Shown: piece after piece, positions 1 through 8,553 of the stretch | Layout of the letters: each line of letters opens with the position of its first letter | Position numbering within the stretch: position 1 is the first letter of the stretch | DNA from: Paracoccaceae bacterium | Lineage (GTDB): Bacteria > Pseudomonadota > Alphaproteobacteria > Rhodobacterales > Rhodobacteraceae | Direction: 5' to 3' | Assembly: GCA_013373325.1 (NCBI GenBank) | Contig: JABXIA010000091.1 | Span: 1 to 45,344 of the forward strand | DNA: 45,344 nt | Notes under the pieces: model-generated | What the model was told of the DNA's origin: nothing | The model's database searches: none | Seen by the model: the letters and a program-made list of their open reading frames with translations, nothing else | Translations under genes and position numbers: made by a program

Positions 1-71
1 CCGAGGAAGAAATCGAAATCCTGACCGATTACGGCCCGTTCCGCAAAGCGCATGTGGAGGAGCAAGAATGA
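1..71 (+). CDS. 3' end of an unidentified gene
   Basis: Only the last 22 codons are inside the window, read in the frame starting at base 3 and ending with TGA at 69-71. The tail is acidic and polar (it begins [13 protein letters not shown] and ends VEEQE). Its stop overlaps the start codon of phhB in an ATGA arrangement, so the two are probably co-transcribed and translationally coupled. The fragment is too short to name a family. Confidence 0.55.
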   Translation, partial: EEEIEILTDYGPFRKAHVEEQE

Positions 72-376
72 CGGAAAAACTGTCCGACGCCACCCGCGGC
101 CCGCTGCTGGAGCCGCTGTTCGCCACCGGCTGGGAAATGGTGGAAGGCCGCGATGCCATCACCAAGACTTTCAAGTTCAGCAATTTCGCCGATGCCTTCG
201 GCTGGATGACCCGTGCCGCGATCTGGGCGGAGAAATGGAACCACCATCCCGAGTGGAGCAATGTCTACAACAAGGTGACAGTGGTGCTGACCACGCATGA
301 CGTGGATGGCATCAGCTCCCAGGACGCCAAGCTGGCGCGCAAGATGGACGGCCTTTACGGCGAGCCGCAGATGTGA
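68..376 (+). CDS. phhB: 4a-hydroxytetrahydrobiopterin dehydratase (pterin-4a-carbinolamine dehydratase)
   Basis: A 102-residue protein of normal length for the PCD/DCoH family. The family dehydrates 4a-hydroxytetrahydrobiopterin in the recycling of the pterin cofactor of phenylalanine hydroxylase. Visible family signatures are the active-site segment [15 protein letters not shown] with the paired histidines, and [16 protein letters not shown] near the C-terminus. The ATG overlaps the stop of the upstream gene, and a GGAGG-type ribosome site lies at about 56-60. No phenylalanine hydroxylase gene is visible here, so in this organism it may serve another pterin, for example in molybdopterin or folate chemistry. 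That last point is inference. Confidence 0.93.
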   Translation: MTEKLSDATRGPLLEPLFATGWEMVEGRDAITKTFKFSNFADAFGWMTRAAIWAEKWNHHPEWSNVYNKVTVVLTTHDVDGISSQDAKLARKMDGLYGEPQM

Positions 377-525
377 GCCGCAGGGCCTGATAGAAAGGGT
401 CAGAAACCCTGTCCCAATGTTTCGCGCGCGAAACATTGCGGCAGATCTGCTGACCTGATTTTTTAAGGTTTGTTAAGGGTTTGCGCCTGCGGCCGCCAGC
501 ACTGGCAGCCGCAGAAATCAAGGCC

Positions 526-1014
526 TTAGCCCATTGATTCCAGCAGACCTTCGCCTGCCGACAGCTCGCACTGGCCGGGGTTGTCTTCCTTATTGAGGAT
601 TTTCACTTCGCCATCCTCCACCAGCATCGCATAGCGCATCGAGCGGCCGATCAAACCGGCCGGAGGCGCGTCGAAACGCATGCCGATCGACTCGGTGAAG
701 GTGCATTCGGCGTCGGACAGCATGGTGATCCCGGCCTCGGTGGCGCCGGTGTTGTCGCCCCAGATCGACATGACGAACGGGTCGTTGCCGGCCAGGCAGA
801 TGATCTCGTCAACGCCCTTGGCGGCAAACTGGTCCTTGGTGCGGATGAAGCTGGGCACATGGGCCGAATGGCAGGTGCTGGTAAACGCGCCGGGAACCGC
901 AAAGATCACCACTTTCCGCCCCTTCAGCTTGCTTGACAGCTGAACTTGCTCCGGCCCGTCGTCTCCGATCCGCGTCAGCACGGCGTCGGGCAGCTGGTCT
1001 CCAACAGAAATCAT
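526..1014 (-). CDS. Peroxiredoxin, Prx5/AhpE-like (thiol peroxidase)
   Basis: A 162-residue AhpC/TSA-fold protein of the Prx5 subfamily that reduces H2O2 and organic hydroperoxides, probably in the cytoplasm. The peroxidatic cysteine is Cys48 in PGAFTSTCHSAHVPSF, the characteristic Prx5 PGAFTxxC motif. The conserved arginine lies in IGRSMRYAML. Further cysteines (DEIICLAGND, SDAECTF, NPGQCELS) could act as resolving residues. The open frame extends 50 codons upstream, but the start at 1014 is preferred because it follows an AGAGGAA ribosome site and begins with the usual MISVGDQLPD. The gene is divergent from the flavoprotein at 1110 with a 95-bp shared regulatory region. Confidence 0.93.
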   Translation of the reverse strand: MISVGDQLPDAVLTRIGDDGPEQVQLSSKLKGRKVVIFAVPGAFTSTCHSAHVPSFIRTKDQFAAKGVDEIICLAGNDPFVMSIWGDNTGATEAGITMLSDAECTFTESIGMRFDAPPAGLIGRSMRYAMLVEDGEVKILNKEDNPGQCELSAGEGLLESMG

Positions 1015-1109
1015 TGCACGTTCCTCTTTCTCGTGATTGCGTTTTGGGGCCCCCGGTATATAGGGTCCGTTGGAAGCGTGACGGGAACTATTGCGGGAGG
1101 CAAGCAGAG

Positions 1110-2321
1110 ATGTCCCATATCGTCGTGATTGGGGCGGGGCAGGCGGGGGCCTCGCTGGTGGCAAAGCTGCGCAAAGACGGGTTTGAGGGGGAGATTACCC
1201 TGATCGGCGCGGAAGAAGCGCTGCCCTATCAGCGGCCGCCCCTGTCCAAGGCCTATCTGCTGGGCGAGATGGAGGTGGAGCGGCTGTTCCTGCGTCCCGA
1301 AAGCTTTTATGCCGAAAACAACATCACCTTGAAACTGGGGCAGCGCGTCACCGCGATTGATCCGGCAGCCAAAACCGTTTCGCTGGGGGATGAAGTGATT
1401 TCCTATGACCAGCTGGCGCTGACCACCGGCTCCGACCCGCGCCGCCTGCCGGCCGCAATCGGCGGTGATCTGGACGGCGTCTTTGTGGTGCGCGGCCTGA
1501 CCGACGTCGACGCGATGGCGCCGCACGTCGTCGAAGGCAAGCGCGCGCTGATCGTCGGCGGCGGCTATATCGGGCTGGAGGCGGCAGCAGTCTGCGCCAA
1601 GCGCGGTGTGCAGGTGACGCTGGTCGAGATGGCGGACCGCATCCTGCAGCGCGTCGCAGCGCCGGAGACGTCGGATTTCTTCCGCAACCTGCATACCTCC
1701 CACGGTGTCGATATCCGCGAAGGTGTCGGCCTGGAGCGGCTGGAAGGCGAGAACGGCCAGGTCGCCCGCGCGGTGCTGAGCGGCGGCGAGGTGCTGGACG
1801 TGGATTTTGTTGTGGTTGGCGTTGGCATCACCCCGTCGTCGCAACTGGCAGAGATGGCCGGGCTGGAGCTGGACAACGGCATCAAGACGGACGCCAAGGG
1901 GCGCACCTCGGATGCGTCCATCTGGGCGGCGGGCGACTGCGCCTCCTTCCCGTTCCAGGGCAGTCGTATCCGTCTGGAAAGCGTGCCCAACGCCATCGAC
2001 CAGGCTGAGGTCGTGGCGCAGAACATGCTGGGCGCGGACAAAGACTATGTCGCGCAGCCCTGGTTCTGGTCGGATCAATACGACGTCAAGCTCCAGATCG
2101 CGGGTCTGAACACCGGCTATGACAATGTGGTCACCCGTCAGGGCGACGGCCGGCAGGTCTCGTTCTGGTACTATGCCGGCGACCGGCTGGTGGCGGTCGA
2201 CGCGATGAACGATCCGCGCGCCTATATGGTGGCCAAGCGGCTGATAGACATGGGCAAGACCGCAGACAAAACCGTGGTTTCCGATCCCTCCGCCGATCTG
2301 AAGCCGCTGCTGAAGGCGTGA
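1110..2321 (+). CDS. NAD(P)/FAD-dependent ferredoxin/rubredoxin reductase family flavoprotein
   Basis: A 403-residue pyridine-nucleotide disulfide oxidoreductase-fold protein of the ferredoxin/putidaredoxin reductase type, which passes electrons from NAD(P)H to a small iron-sulfur protein. The N-terminal FAD site is VVIGAGQAGASLVAKL, the second GxGxxG (NAD) is ALIVGGGYIGLEAAAV near residue 150, the TTGSDPRRLP segment contacts FAD, and SIWAAGDCASFP is the conserved GD motif. The C-terminal third resembles the reductase dimerisation domain. The start at 1110 follows GGGAGG with 9-nt spacing; the open frame reaches back to 933, but that part would overlap the divergent peroxiredoxin gene. The partner ferredoxin and monooxygenase are not in the window. 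The stop overlaps the GTG start of rsmD. Confidence 0.85.
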   Translation: MSHIVVIGAGQAGASLVAKLRKDGFEGEITLIGAEEALPYQRPPLSKAYLLGEMEVERLFLRPESFYAENNITLKLGQRVTAIDPAAKTVSLGDEVISYDQLALTTGSDPRRLPAAIGGDLDGVFVVRGLTDVDAMAPHVVEGKRALIVGGGYIGLEAAAVCAKRGVQVTLVEMADRILQRVAAPETSDFFRNLHTSHGVDIREGVGLERLEGENGQVARAVLSGGEVLDVDFVVVGVGITPSSQLAEMAGLELDNGIKTDAKGRTSDASIWAAGDCASFPFQGSRIRLESVPNAIDQAEVVAQNMLGADKDYVAQPWFWSDQYDVKLQIAGLNTGYDNVVTRQGDGRQVSFWYYAGDRLVAVDAMNDPRAYMVAKRLIDMGKTADKTVVSDPSADLKPLLKA

Positions 2322-2869
2322 GGATCATCGCAGGGGAATTCCGCGGCCGCGCGCTGGCCGCGGTGGGCAAGGGGGATGCAGGCGCGCATCTGCGCCCCAC
2401 CACAGACCGCGTGCGCGAAAGCCTGTTCAACGTGCTGATGCACACCGGCGCCATCCCCGGCGCCCGGGTGCTGGACCTGTTCGCAGGCACCGGCGCACTG
2501 GGGCTAGAGGCGCTGTCACGCGGTGCGGCAGAAGTGGTGTTCGTGGATGACGGCCGCGTCTCCACCGGTTTGATCCGCAAGAACATCGCCATCTGCCGGG
2601 CGGAGGACCGCTGCACCCTGTTGCGCCGCGATGCGCTGAAGCTGGGGCAGAACCCGGAGCCCCCGTTTGACCTGATCTTTCTCGATCCGCCCTATGGCAA
2701 GGCGCTGGGAGAAAAGGCCCTTGCCGCTGCCGTAACTGGCGGCTGGGTGGCGGAGGATGCTTTGGTGGTCTGGGAAGAAAGCGCGCCGATGGCCGCCCCC
2801 GAAGGGTTCGAGCTGCACGACAGCCGCAAATACGGTGATACCCATATCTCGCTGATGTGGCGGCAATAA
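2318..2869 (+). CDS. rsmD: 16S rRNA (guanine(966)-N(2))-methyltransferase RsmD
   Basis: A 183-residue class I SAM methyltransferase of typical RsmD length, methylating G966 of 16S rRNA in the small subunit. It begins MRIIAGEFRGRAL, a near-universal RsmD start, followed by LRPTTDRVRESLFNVL. The SAM-binding motif is LDLFAGTGALGLEALSRGA and the catalytic N-methyltransferase motif is LIFLDPPYGK (DPPY). The start is GTG at 2318, overlapping the TGA of the upstream reductase by four bases (GTGA), so translation is coupled. Confidence 0.95.
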   Translation: MRIIAGEFRGRALAAVGKGDAGAHLRPTTDRVRESLFNVLMHTGAIPGARVLDLFAGTGALGLEALSRGAAEVVFVDDGRVSTGLIRKNIAICRAEDRCTLLRRDALKLGQNPEPPFDLIFLDPPYGKALGEKALAAAVTGGWVAEDALVVWEESAPMAAPEGFELHDSRKYGDTHISLMWRQ

Positions 2870-3002
2870 AACAGGTGCGGACCCGAACGCGCGGTTTCTC
2901 CGATTAATTGATTTTCTATTTGCAAAAATAATCCTCTGGATGTAACGACCCCGTGATTTCAATCAAATTTCCGTCAATTCTGGCGGTTTCAGAGGGTTTC
3001 AT

Positions 3003-3329
3003 ATGAAAACTGCAAAAATCCTTGGCCTGCTGGCCGCTGGTTCGCTGTTCCTGGCTGGCTGCGTGTCTCCTGAGGTCGTCACCACCAACAATATCGACGA
3101 CGCCTCGCTGACCTGCGACGAGATCAAGACCCAGATGGGTCAGCTGGACGAGATCCGCGCCGAGGCCAAGAAAGGCAAGACCGCATCGGGCGCCAATGTG
3201 GCGGCGGCGATCCTGTTCTGGCCGGCGGTCATCGGCAATTACTCCAACGCAAACGAGGCCATGAACGCGGCAAACAAACGCCATGAAGTTCTGGTCGCTC
3301 TGGCCAAGAAAAAGCGCTGCAAGTTCTGA
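3003..3329 (+). CDS. Small lipoprotein of unknown function
   Basis: A 108-residue protein with a lipoprotein signal peptide: a short positive N-region (MKTAK), a hydrophobic core and lipobox LAGC with Cys20 as the predicted acylated residue. The mature part has an acidic segment (DDASLTCDEIKTQMGQLDEIRAEAKKGK), then an alanine/glycine-rich hydrophobic stretch (GANVAAAILFWPAVIGNY), and ends with a basic KKKRCKF. This organisation is common in small envelope lipoproteins of Rhodobacteraceae, but I cannot assign a role. It stands alone, is preceded by an AT-rich region (2900-3000) and is followed by a clear terminator, so it is likely a single-gene transcript. Confidence 0.8.
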   Translation: MKTAKILGLLAAGSLFLAGCVSPEVVTTNNIDDASLTCDEIKTQMGQLDEIRAEAKKGKTASGANVAAAILFWPAVIGNYSNANEAMNAANKRHEVLVALAKKKRCKF

Positions 3330-3357
3330 GTTTATTAAGACCAGTGAACGATATGAA

Positions 3358-3386
3358 ATGCAGGGGGGCCTCCCCTGCATTTTTTG
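3358..3386 (+). terminator. Rho-independent terminator of the lipoprotein gene
   Basis: A 9-bp perfect stem (3358-3366 pairing with 3372-3380) with a short GGCCT loop region is followed by six T residues. It lies about 30 nt after the lipoprotein stop. Confidence 0.85.
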
Positions 3387-3520
3387 TTTCCGCCTGTTTC
3401 AGATCCGGCCTGGATTGTGACCGAGCCGGCGAAAAACCGCGGTGCCGGGTTTGCCGTGGGCCTGATTGCCGCATAAACCTGTGACCCAGAAAAGGATTAT
3501 TCCGGCAAAGGCCTCTCATT

Positions 3521-4183
3521 ATGCCAAAGACATTTCCAACCCCGAAACTGGTGATCTTCGATTGCGACGGCGTGCTGGTCGACAGCGAGCCGGCCTCCAA
3601 CCAGGCGCTGATCGAAAACTTGGCCCGGCACGGACTGGAGCTGACCATGGAGCAATCGATGGCGCATTTCGTCGGCTGCACCATGGCCGGGGTGATGGAA
3701 AAGGCCCGCGGCCTGGGGGCCGCGCTGCCGGAGGACTGGACCCGCGAAGTCTACGCCGAGACCTATGCGCGGCTGAAGCAGGGGGTGCCGCTGACACCGG
3801 GCATTTCGCAGCTGCTGGCGCGGCTTGATGCCAGGGGCATTCCGGTCTGCGTCGCCTCCAACGGCAGCGAGGAGAAGATGCGCATCACGCTGGGGCAGCA
3901 CGGCCTGTGGGACCGGTTCCATCCGCAAGCGATGTTCTCGGCACAGTCCCTGGGCGTGGCCAAGCCGGAGCCGGGGCTGTTCCTGGCGGCAGCCAGCCAT
4001 TTCGCGGTGCAGGCGCGCGACTGCCTGGTGATCGAGGACAGCGGCAGCGGCGTCACCGCCGCGGTGCGGGCAGGCATGCGCTGCCTCGGTTATGCGCCGC
4101 AGGGCGGCGGACAAAAGCTTGCAGCACTGGGGGCGGAGGTGTTCCGCGACATGGCTGAGGTGCCCGCGCTTTTGTCGATCTAA
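3521..4183 (+). CDS. HAD-superfamily IA hydrolase (beta-phosphoglucomutase/phosphatase-like)
   Basis: A 220-residue haloacid dehalogenase-fold phosphatase. Motif I is VIFDCDGVLVDSE, with the nucleophilic aspartate first in DCD. Motif II is VCVASNGSEEK. Motif III is the lysine in VAKPEPGLF, and motif IV is CLVIEDSGSGVTAA. An alpha-helical cap occupies roughly residues 25-90. These features place it with subfamily IA sugar-phosphate phosphatases and mutases, but the sequence does not tell the substrate. The ribosome site is weak. It is flanked by a terminator upstream and appears monocistronic. Confidence 0.88.
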   Translation: MPKTFPTPKLVIFDCDGVLVDSEPASNQALIENLARHGLELTMEQSMAHFVGCTMAGVMEKARGLGAALPEDWTREVYAETYARLKQGVPLTPGISQLLARLDARGIPVCVASNGSEEKMRITLGQHGLWDRFHPQAMFSAQSLGVAKPEPGLFLAAASHFAVQARDCLVIEDSGSGVTAAVRAGMRCLGYAPQGGGQKLAALGAEVFRDMAEVPALLSI

Positions 4184-4207
4184 GGCGGGTGTGCTATTGT
4201 TCCGGGC

Positions 4208-4399
4208 ATGGAACAGACACTGCGCACGCCGTTCCTGCCGCCTGTAACCAAGGCTGAAGCCGGGACGAAACCCAAACCGAAATCCGCTCGATCACCGCTG
4301 TTCATCCAGGATGCGGTGACTCCCTGGGCGGATGGCACCCTGCTGCTCGCCCTGTGGAGGATGCAGGAAGCGGAAGGTCAGGATGGCGCCGGCTCCTGA
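4208..4399 (+). CDS. Possible small protein, hypothetical
   Basis: An open frame of 63 codons starting at ATG 4208, 24 nt after the HAD gene. The product is basic and proline-rich at the start (TKPKPKSARSPLF), followed by a tryptophan-containing segment (TPWADGTLLLALWRMQEAEG). No Shine-Dalgarno site is convincing and no family is recognised. It could be a real short gene, or chance coding in GC-rich DNA. Confidence 0.35.
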   Translation: MEQTLRTPFLPPVTKAEAGTKPKPKSARSPLFIQDAVTPWADGTLLLALWRMQEAEGQDGAGS

Positions 4400-4439
4400 C
4401 GGGATCCGTCCTTCATCTGGCTGAAAATATCCCGGGGGT

Positions 4440-4457
4440 GCGGGGGCTGGCCCCCGC
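4440..4457. repeat. GC-rich perfect inverted repeat between convergent genes
   Basis: Arms of 8 bp (4440-4447 and 4450-4457) are separated by TG. There is no T-tract on either side. It lies between the small open frame and the convergent map gene, where it may act as a bidirectional transcription stop or a processing hairpin. Confidence 0.55.
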
Positions 4458-4474
4458 CTGCGCGCCTTAACAGC

Positions 4475-5284
4475 TTACCCGTAGGTCGGGTGGAATTTCC
4501 CGGCCGGTGACAGGGTGAAAATCTCCGCCCCGTCAGCAGTTACCCCGATCGAATGCTCGAACTGCGCCGACAGCGACTTGTCGCGGGTGACGGCGGTCCA
4601 TTCATCGGCCAGGATCTTGGTCTCCGGGCGGCCCAGGTTGATCATCGGCTCGATGGTGAAGAACATGCCTTCCTCCAGAACCGGGCCGGTGCCGGGGCGG
4701 CCGTAGTGCAGGACGTTGGGCGGGGCGTGGAACACCTGGCCCAGCCCGTGGCCGCAGAAATCGCGCACCACGCTCATCCGCTGGCTTTCGGCATAGGTCT
4801 GGATCGCGTGGCCGATATCGCCGAAGGTATTGCCGGGCTTCACCGCCTCGATCCCCATCATCAGGGAATCGTGGGTGACCTGAATCAGCCGCTCCGCCTT
4901 GCGGCTGAGCTTTCCTGCCACGAACATCCGCGAGGTATCGCCGAACCAGCCGTCGACAATCACGGTCACGTCGATGTTCAGGATGTCGCCGTCCTTCAGC
5001 TTTTTGTCGCCGGGGATGCCGTGGCAGACCACGTGGTTCACCGAGATGCAGCTGGCGTGCTGATAGCCCTTGTAACCGATGGTGGCGGAGGTGGCGCCCG
5101 CGTCCTCAACCATTTTGGTGATCAGACGGTCAATCTCGCCAGTGGTCTGGCCCGGGAACACATGGGCTGCGATATCGTCCAGAATGCGCGCAGCAAGCGC
5201 CCCCGCCTTGTGCATGCCCGCAAAATCGCCGGGCTCATGAATGCGGATGCCGTCCTTGGTCGTGCGGCCGTCTTTCGATCTCAT
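4475..5284 (-). CDS. map: Methionine aminopeptidase, type I
   Basis: A 269-residue MetAP-I that removes the N-terminal methionine from new proteins. The pita-bread-fold signature residues are visible: SVNHVVCHGIPG (conserved histidine), LNIDVTVIVDGWFGDTSRMF (metal-binding aspartates), FCGHGLGQVFHAPPNVLHY (metal histidine), FFTIEPMINLG (glutamate) and the terminal FEHSIGVT (glutamate). The start at 5284 is chosen because GGAG lies 9 nt upstream; an in-frame ATG at 5299 has no ribosome site but cannot be excluded. The open frame continues to 5452 without a credible start. The gene is divergent from mscS. Confidence 0.95.
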   Translation of the reverse strand: MRSKDGRTTKDGIRIHEPGDFAGMHKAGALAARILDDIAAHVFPGQTTGEIDRLITKMVEDAGATSATIGYKGYQHASCISVNHVVCHGIPGDKKLKDGDILNIDVTVIVDGWFGDTSRMFVAGKLSRKAERLIQVTHDSLMMGIEAVKPGNTFGDIGHAIQTYAESQRMSVVRDFCGHGLGQVFHAPPNVLHYGRPGTGPVLEEGMFFTIEPMINLGRPETKILADEWTAVTRDKSLSAQFEHSIGVTADGAEIFTLSPAGKFHPTYG

Positions 5285-5438
5285 CAGGCGGAGCTCCATC
5301 GGATGTCTTTGCGTAGCTATGTAAGGGGTTCCCGGGAAAAGGGCCAGAGGGGGCAGGGGCGGCATCCTGGAACTTTTTCCGTTGCGCCGCGTTACCGGTG
5401 GTGAGGGAAACTGCGGCAGAACGGAGAGAAACAGCGGC

Positions 5439-6326
5439 ATGGAAAGCTTCAACGACCTGATGCAAACTGAAATTTACGGCGGAAAGTCACTCTCCGATCT
5501 GGTGACCTTGGAATTCCTGGCCGAGGTGATGGGCAGCGTTGTGGCTGCAGTGGTCATCCTGCTGGCGGGTTTTATCGTGGCTAGCTGGGTCAAGCGGCGG
5601 ATCGTGACGCTGGGGGACACCCATGCCAGTCTCGACGTGACCCTGTTCCACTTTCTGGGCAATCTCGCCCGCTATGTTATCCTCGCCTTCGCGGTTCTGT
5701 TCGTGCTGAACACCTTCGGAGTCGAGACCACCTCGATCATCGCGGCCATAGGTGCTGCGGGCCTGGCCATCGGCTTGGCGATGCAGGGGGCGCTGTCCAA
5801 TGTTGCGGCAGGGGTGATGATCATCCTGTTCCGTCCCTTCAAGCTGGGCGATTTCATCGAGGTGGATGGCGAGATGGGCACGGTGAAGGACATCAACCTG
5901 AACAATACCGTCATCGCGAGCCTCAGTAACCTGAAGGTCATCATCCCCAACTCCGAGGTCTGGGGCAACACCATCACCAATTACTCATCGTTCGACACCC
6001 GCCGGGCCGAGTGGACCTTTGGCGTCGGCTATGGCTCCAACCTGGCCGTGGCTGAGCGGGTGATCCGCGAAACCATCATGAGCGACAGCCGCTCGCACAG
6101 CGAACCGGAGCCGTTCATCCAGGTCAACGAGCTGAACAGCAGCTCGGTCGATTTCCTAGTGCGCGTCTGGGTCGATGCGGCGGAGTATTTCCAGTATCAG
6201 GCCGACATGAAGCGCAAGGTGAAAGAGGCGCTGGACGCGGCCGGGGTCGATATCCCCTTCCCGACCCGCACTATCGTTCGGGCCGAACCGGACGCGCAGG
6301 AGGATGAGGCCAGCAAGGCCGCCTGA
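5439..6326 (+). CDS. mscS: Small-conductance mechanosensitive channel, MscS family
   Basis: A 295-residue inner-membrane channel of the length of E. coli MscS; it opens on membrane tension to release solutes at hypo-osmotic shock. TM1 is around residues 27-50 (VVAAVVILLAGFIVASWV), TM2 around 72-95 (YVILAFAVLFVLNTFG) and TM3 around 98-140 with the glycine/alanine-rich pore helix (AAIGAAGLAIGLAMQGALSN). The beta domain is marked by FRPFKLGDFIEVDGEMGTV and NLKVIIPNSEVWGNTITNYS, both family hallmarks. The start at 5439 follows GGAGAG. A short acidic tail ends the protein. Confidence 0.95.
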   Translation: MESFNDLMQTEIYGGKSLSDLVTLEFLAEVMGSVVAAVVILLAGFIVASWVKRRIVTLGDTHASLDVTLFHFLGNLARYVILAFAVLFVLNTFGVETTSIIAAIGAAGLAIGLAMQGALSNVAAGVMIILFRPFKLGDFIEVDGEMGTVKDINLNNTVIASLSNLKVIIPNSEVWGNTITNYSSFDTRRAEWTFGVGYGSNLAVAERVIRETIMSDSRSHSEPEPFIQVNELNSSSVDFLVRVWVDAAEYFQYQADMKRKVKEALDAAGVDIPFPTRTIVRAEPDAQEDEASKAA

Positions 6327-6350
6327 GCCGGTGCGCCAGCGCCCCCGCCG

Positions 6351-7055
6351 TTACTCCCCGGCGGGGATGGGGGCGCCGGCCTCGACACCAGCCGGTGAGA
6401 TCTTTGTGCCCATCACCAGCCGCTCCACCCCCACGGCCTGGGCGCTGGCAAAGGCGTCTGCATAGGCCGGGTCGATATCCGCTGCCAGCTGGAAGCGGTC
6501 GCAATCGGTGCGCTGCACCAGATACAACATCACCGCCCGGTGGCCTTGCGCGGCCATGTTTGCAAGTTCCCCCAGATGCTTGGTGCCGCGCGCGGTGACG
6601 CTGTCGGGAAATTCCGCAAGGCCCGGCTGGCGCGAGAGCGTCACGCTTTTCACCTCGACATAGCAGTCGGGCAGGCCGTCCTGGCTCAGCAGAAAGTCGA
6701 TCCGGCTGTTCGCCCCGTATTTCACCTCTGCCCGCACGGTTTTGTAGGCCGCAAGCTCCGCGACGTCCCCGTTTTCGAGCGCGGCACGCAGGGCGCGGTT
6801 CGGCACCGAGGTGTCGACGCCGGTGAAATGGCCGCCGTCATGCTCGACCAGCCGCCAGCCGTATTTCAGCTTTTTCTTCGGGTCGTCGTTGGGCTCCAGC
6901 CAGATCTTCATGCCGGGCTCCGCCAGCCCCATCATGCTGCCGGGGTTGGCGCAATGAGCCGTCACTTCCCGCCCGTCCTCCAGCCGGCAATCGGCGAGGA
7001 AGCGTTTGTAGCGGCGGATCAGCACGGCGGGGATCAGAGGGGTTTCAAAGCGCAT
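6351..7055 (-). CDS. sfsA: DNA/RNA nuclease SfsA (sugar fermentation stimulation protein)
   Basis: A 234-residue SfsA family protein of usual length. The N-terminal OB-like part contains RRYKRFLADCRLEDGREVTAHCANPGSMMGL, strongly conserved in SfsA, and the C-terminal restriction-endonuclease-like core carries RIDFLLSQ and CYVEVKSVTL, the PD-(D/E)xK-type catalytic segment. The family was named for effects on maltose metabolism in E. coli; the nuclease fold is clear but its cellular role is not settled. The start at 7055 gives the conserved MRFETPLIPA. The gene is divergent from the MoCF-domain gene at 7104, with 48 bp between starts, and converges with mscS. Confidence 0.93.
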   Translation of the reverse strand: MRFETPLIPAVLIRRYKRFLADCRLEDGREVTAHCANPGSMMGLAEPGMKIWLEPNDDPKKKLKYGWRLVEHDGGHFTGVDTSVPNRALRAALENGDVAELAAYKTVRAEVKYGANSRIDFLLSQDGLPDCYVEVKSVTLSRQPGLAEFPDSVTARGTKHLGELANMAAQGHRAVMLYLVQRTDCDRFQLAADIDPAYADAFASAQAVGVERLVMGTKISPAGVEAGAPIPAGE

Positions 7056-7103
7056 GGCAACGGGCCTATACCTGCGGAGACGAGGTATCAAGGGAGGACA
7101 ACC

Positions 7104-7826
7104 ATGGCCAATCCGACGGCTGCCATGCTGGTGATCGGGGACGAGATATTGTCAGGCCGCACCCGGGATGCCAACATGCATTACCTGGCCGGGGAGCTGG
7201 CCAAGCATGGCATCGACCTGAAGGAAGTCCGCATCGTCAGCGACGATGAGGCGGCGATCATCGCAGCGGTCAAGGCGCTGGCCGCGGCCTATGATCATGT
7301 CTTCACCAGCGGCGGCATCGGCCCGACCCATGATGACATCACCGCCGATTGCATTGCCAAGGCTTTTGACGCGCATCTGGGCGTGCGCGATGATGCCCGG
7401 GCAATCCTGCAGGCGCATTATGACACCCAAGGCATTGAGCTGAACGAGGCCCGGCTGCGCATGGCGCGGATCCCGGACGGTGCCGATCTGATCGACAATC
7501 CGGTCTCTGCGGCGCCGGGGTTCACCCTTGGCAACGTGCATGTGATGGCCGGGGTGCCGATGATCTTTCAGGCGATGGTGGCCAGCGTGATCCCAACGCT
7601 CACCGGCGGCCAGCCGATGCTGTCGCAGACCCTGCGGGTCATGCGCGGCGAGGGCGAGATTGCCGGTCCGCTGCGCCTGCTGGCTGAGGCTTATGCGGAT
7701 TTGTCGGTCGGCTGCTACCCGTTTCAAAAAGACGGCGTGTTCGGGGCCAACGTGGTGATCCGCGGCACCGATGGCGCCCGGATCGACACGGCGATGACCG
7801 AGCTGGCAAAGGAGCTGGAGCAGTGA
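7104..7826 (+). CDS. Molybdopterin-binding (MoCF/CinA N-terminal) domain protein
   Basis: A 240-residue protein with the MoaB/Mog fold found as the N-terminal half of CinA. Signature stretches are LVIGDEILSGRTRDAN and TSGGIGPTHDDITADCIAKAF, which form the phosphate/pterin-binding loop. The C-terminal NMN deamidase domain of full CinA is absent, so this is a stand-alone competence/damage-inducible-protein-A-like domain. Its substrate is uncertain, either a nucleotide or a pterin. GGAGG lies 7 nt before the ATG. The stop overlaps the GTG start of the next gene, so it heads a three- or four-gene operon. Confidence 0.88.
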   Translation: MANPTAAMLVIGDEILSGRTRDANMHYLAGELAKHGIDLKEVRIVSDDEAAIIAAVKALAAAYDHVFTSGGIGPTHDDITADCIAKAFDAHLGVRDDARAILQAHYDTQGIELNEARLRMARIPDGADLIDNPVSAAPGFTLGNVHVMAGVPMIFQAMVASVIPTLTGGQPMLSQTLRVMRGEGEIAGPLRLLAEAYADLSVGCYPFQKDGVFGANVVIRGTDGARIDTAMTELAKELEQ

Positions 7827-8548
7827 CCACCGACCCCCGGTATTACGCCGTGACAGAGGCGACTTGGCCGCCCGCCTCGCTGCGCACGCTTGGCCCCGTG
7901 ACCCTGCGCAAGGGGCAGGGCGGCGGCAGCCGGGTGTCGGCGGCAACGGTGTCCGGCCCGGTGTCCGGCGCGCAGATCGCAGCGGCGGAAGAGGCGATGC
8001 GTGCCATGGGTCAGGACTGCCTGTTCATGATCCGGGACGGCGAGACGGAGCTGGACGCGCAGCTGGAGGCCCGCGGCTATGCGGTGAAGGATCCGGTCAA
8101 CCTTTGGACCTGCCCGGCGGAACGGCTGACGGATATTCCGGTGCCGCGTGTCACCGCCTTCTGCGTCTGGGAGCCGCTGGCGATCCAGCGCGAGATCTGG
8201 GAGCAGGCTGGCATCGGGCCCGAGCGCCTGGCGGTGATGCAGCGGGTGCGGGGGCCCAAGACAGGGCTGCTGGGACGCCACAGGGACAAGCCGGCCGGCG
8301 CGGGCTTTGTCGCCATCCATGATGGGGTGGCGATGGTTCATGCGCTGGAGATCCTGCCGCATCAGCGCCGGGCCGGCATGGGCGGCTGGATGATGCGCCA
8401 GGCCGCCTACTGGGCGCTGGAGCATGGCGCCAGCGAACTGGCGGTGCTCTGTACGAAACGTAACGAGGGTGCAAACGGGCTTTATGCTTCCCTCGGCATG
8501 GATTGCACCGGACAGTATCACTACCGGATTTTGAAGGAAGGCGATTGA
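7823..8548 (+). CDS. GNAT-family N-acetyltransferase
   Basis: A 241-residue protein with a C-terminal GNAT domain. The acetyl-CoA-binding motif A is ALEILPHQRRAGMGGWMMRQA (Q/RxxGxG/A variant), and the motif B region ends VLCTKRNEGANGLYASLGM, typical of GNAT enzymes. The N-terminal half (about 110 residues) is less conserved and may be a degenerate second GNAT lobe. Start is GTG at 7823, overlapping the upstream stop (GTGA). The acceptor substrate cannot be told from sequence. Confidence 0.85.
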   Translation: MTTDPRYYAVTEATWPPASLRTLGPVTLRKGQGGGSRVSAATVSGPVSGAQIAAAEEAMRAMGQDCLFMIRDGETELDAQLEARGYAVKDPVNLWTCPAERLTDIPVPRVTAFCVWEPLAIQREIWEQAGIGPERLAVMQRVRGPKTGLLGRHRDKPAGAGFVAIHDGVAMVHALEILPHQRRAGMGGWMMRQAAYWALEHGASELAVLCTKRNEGANGLYASLGMDCTGQYHYRILKEGD

Positions 8549-8553
8549 CCGCG

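Noticed and set aside
1011-2078. 355-codon minus-strand frame opposite the ferredoxin reductase gene
   Set aside because: It is rich in histidine, glutamine and arginine, as expected for antisense of a GC-rich gene, and has no family features.
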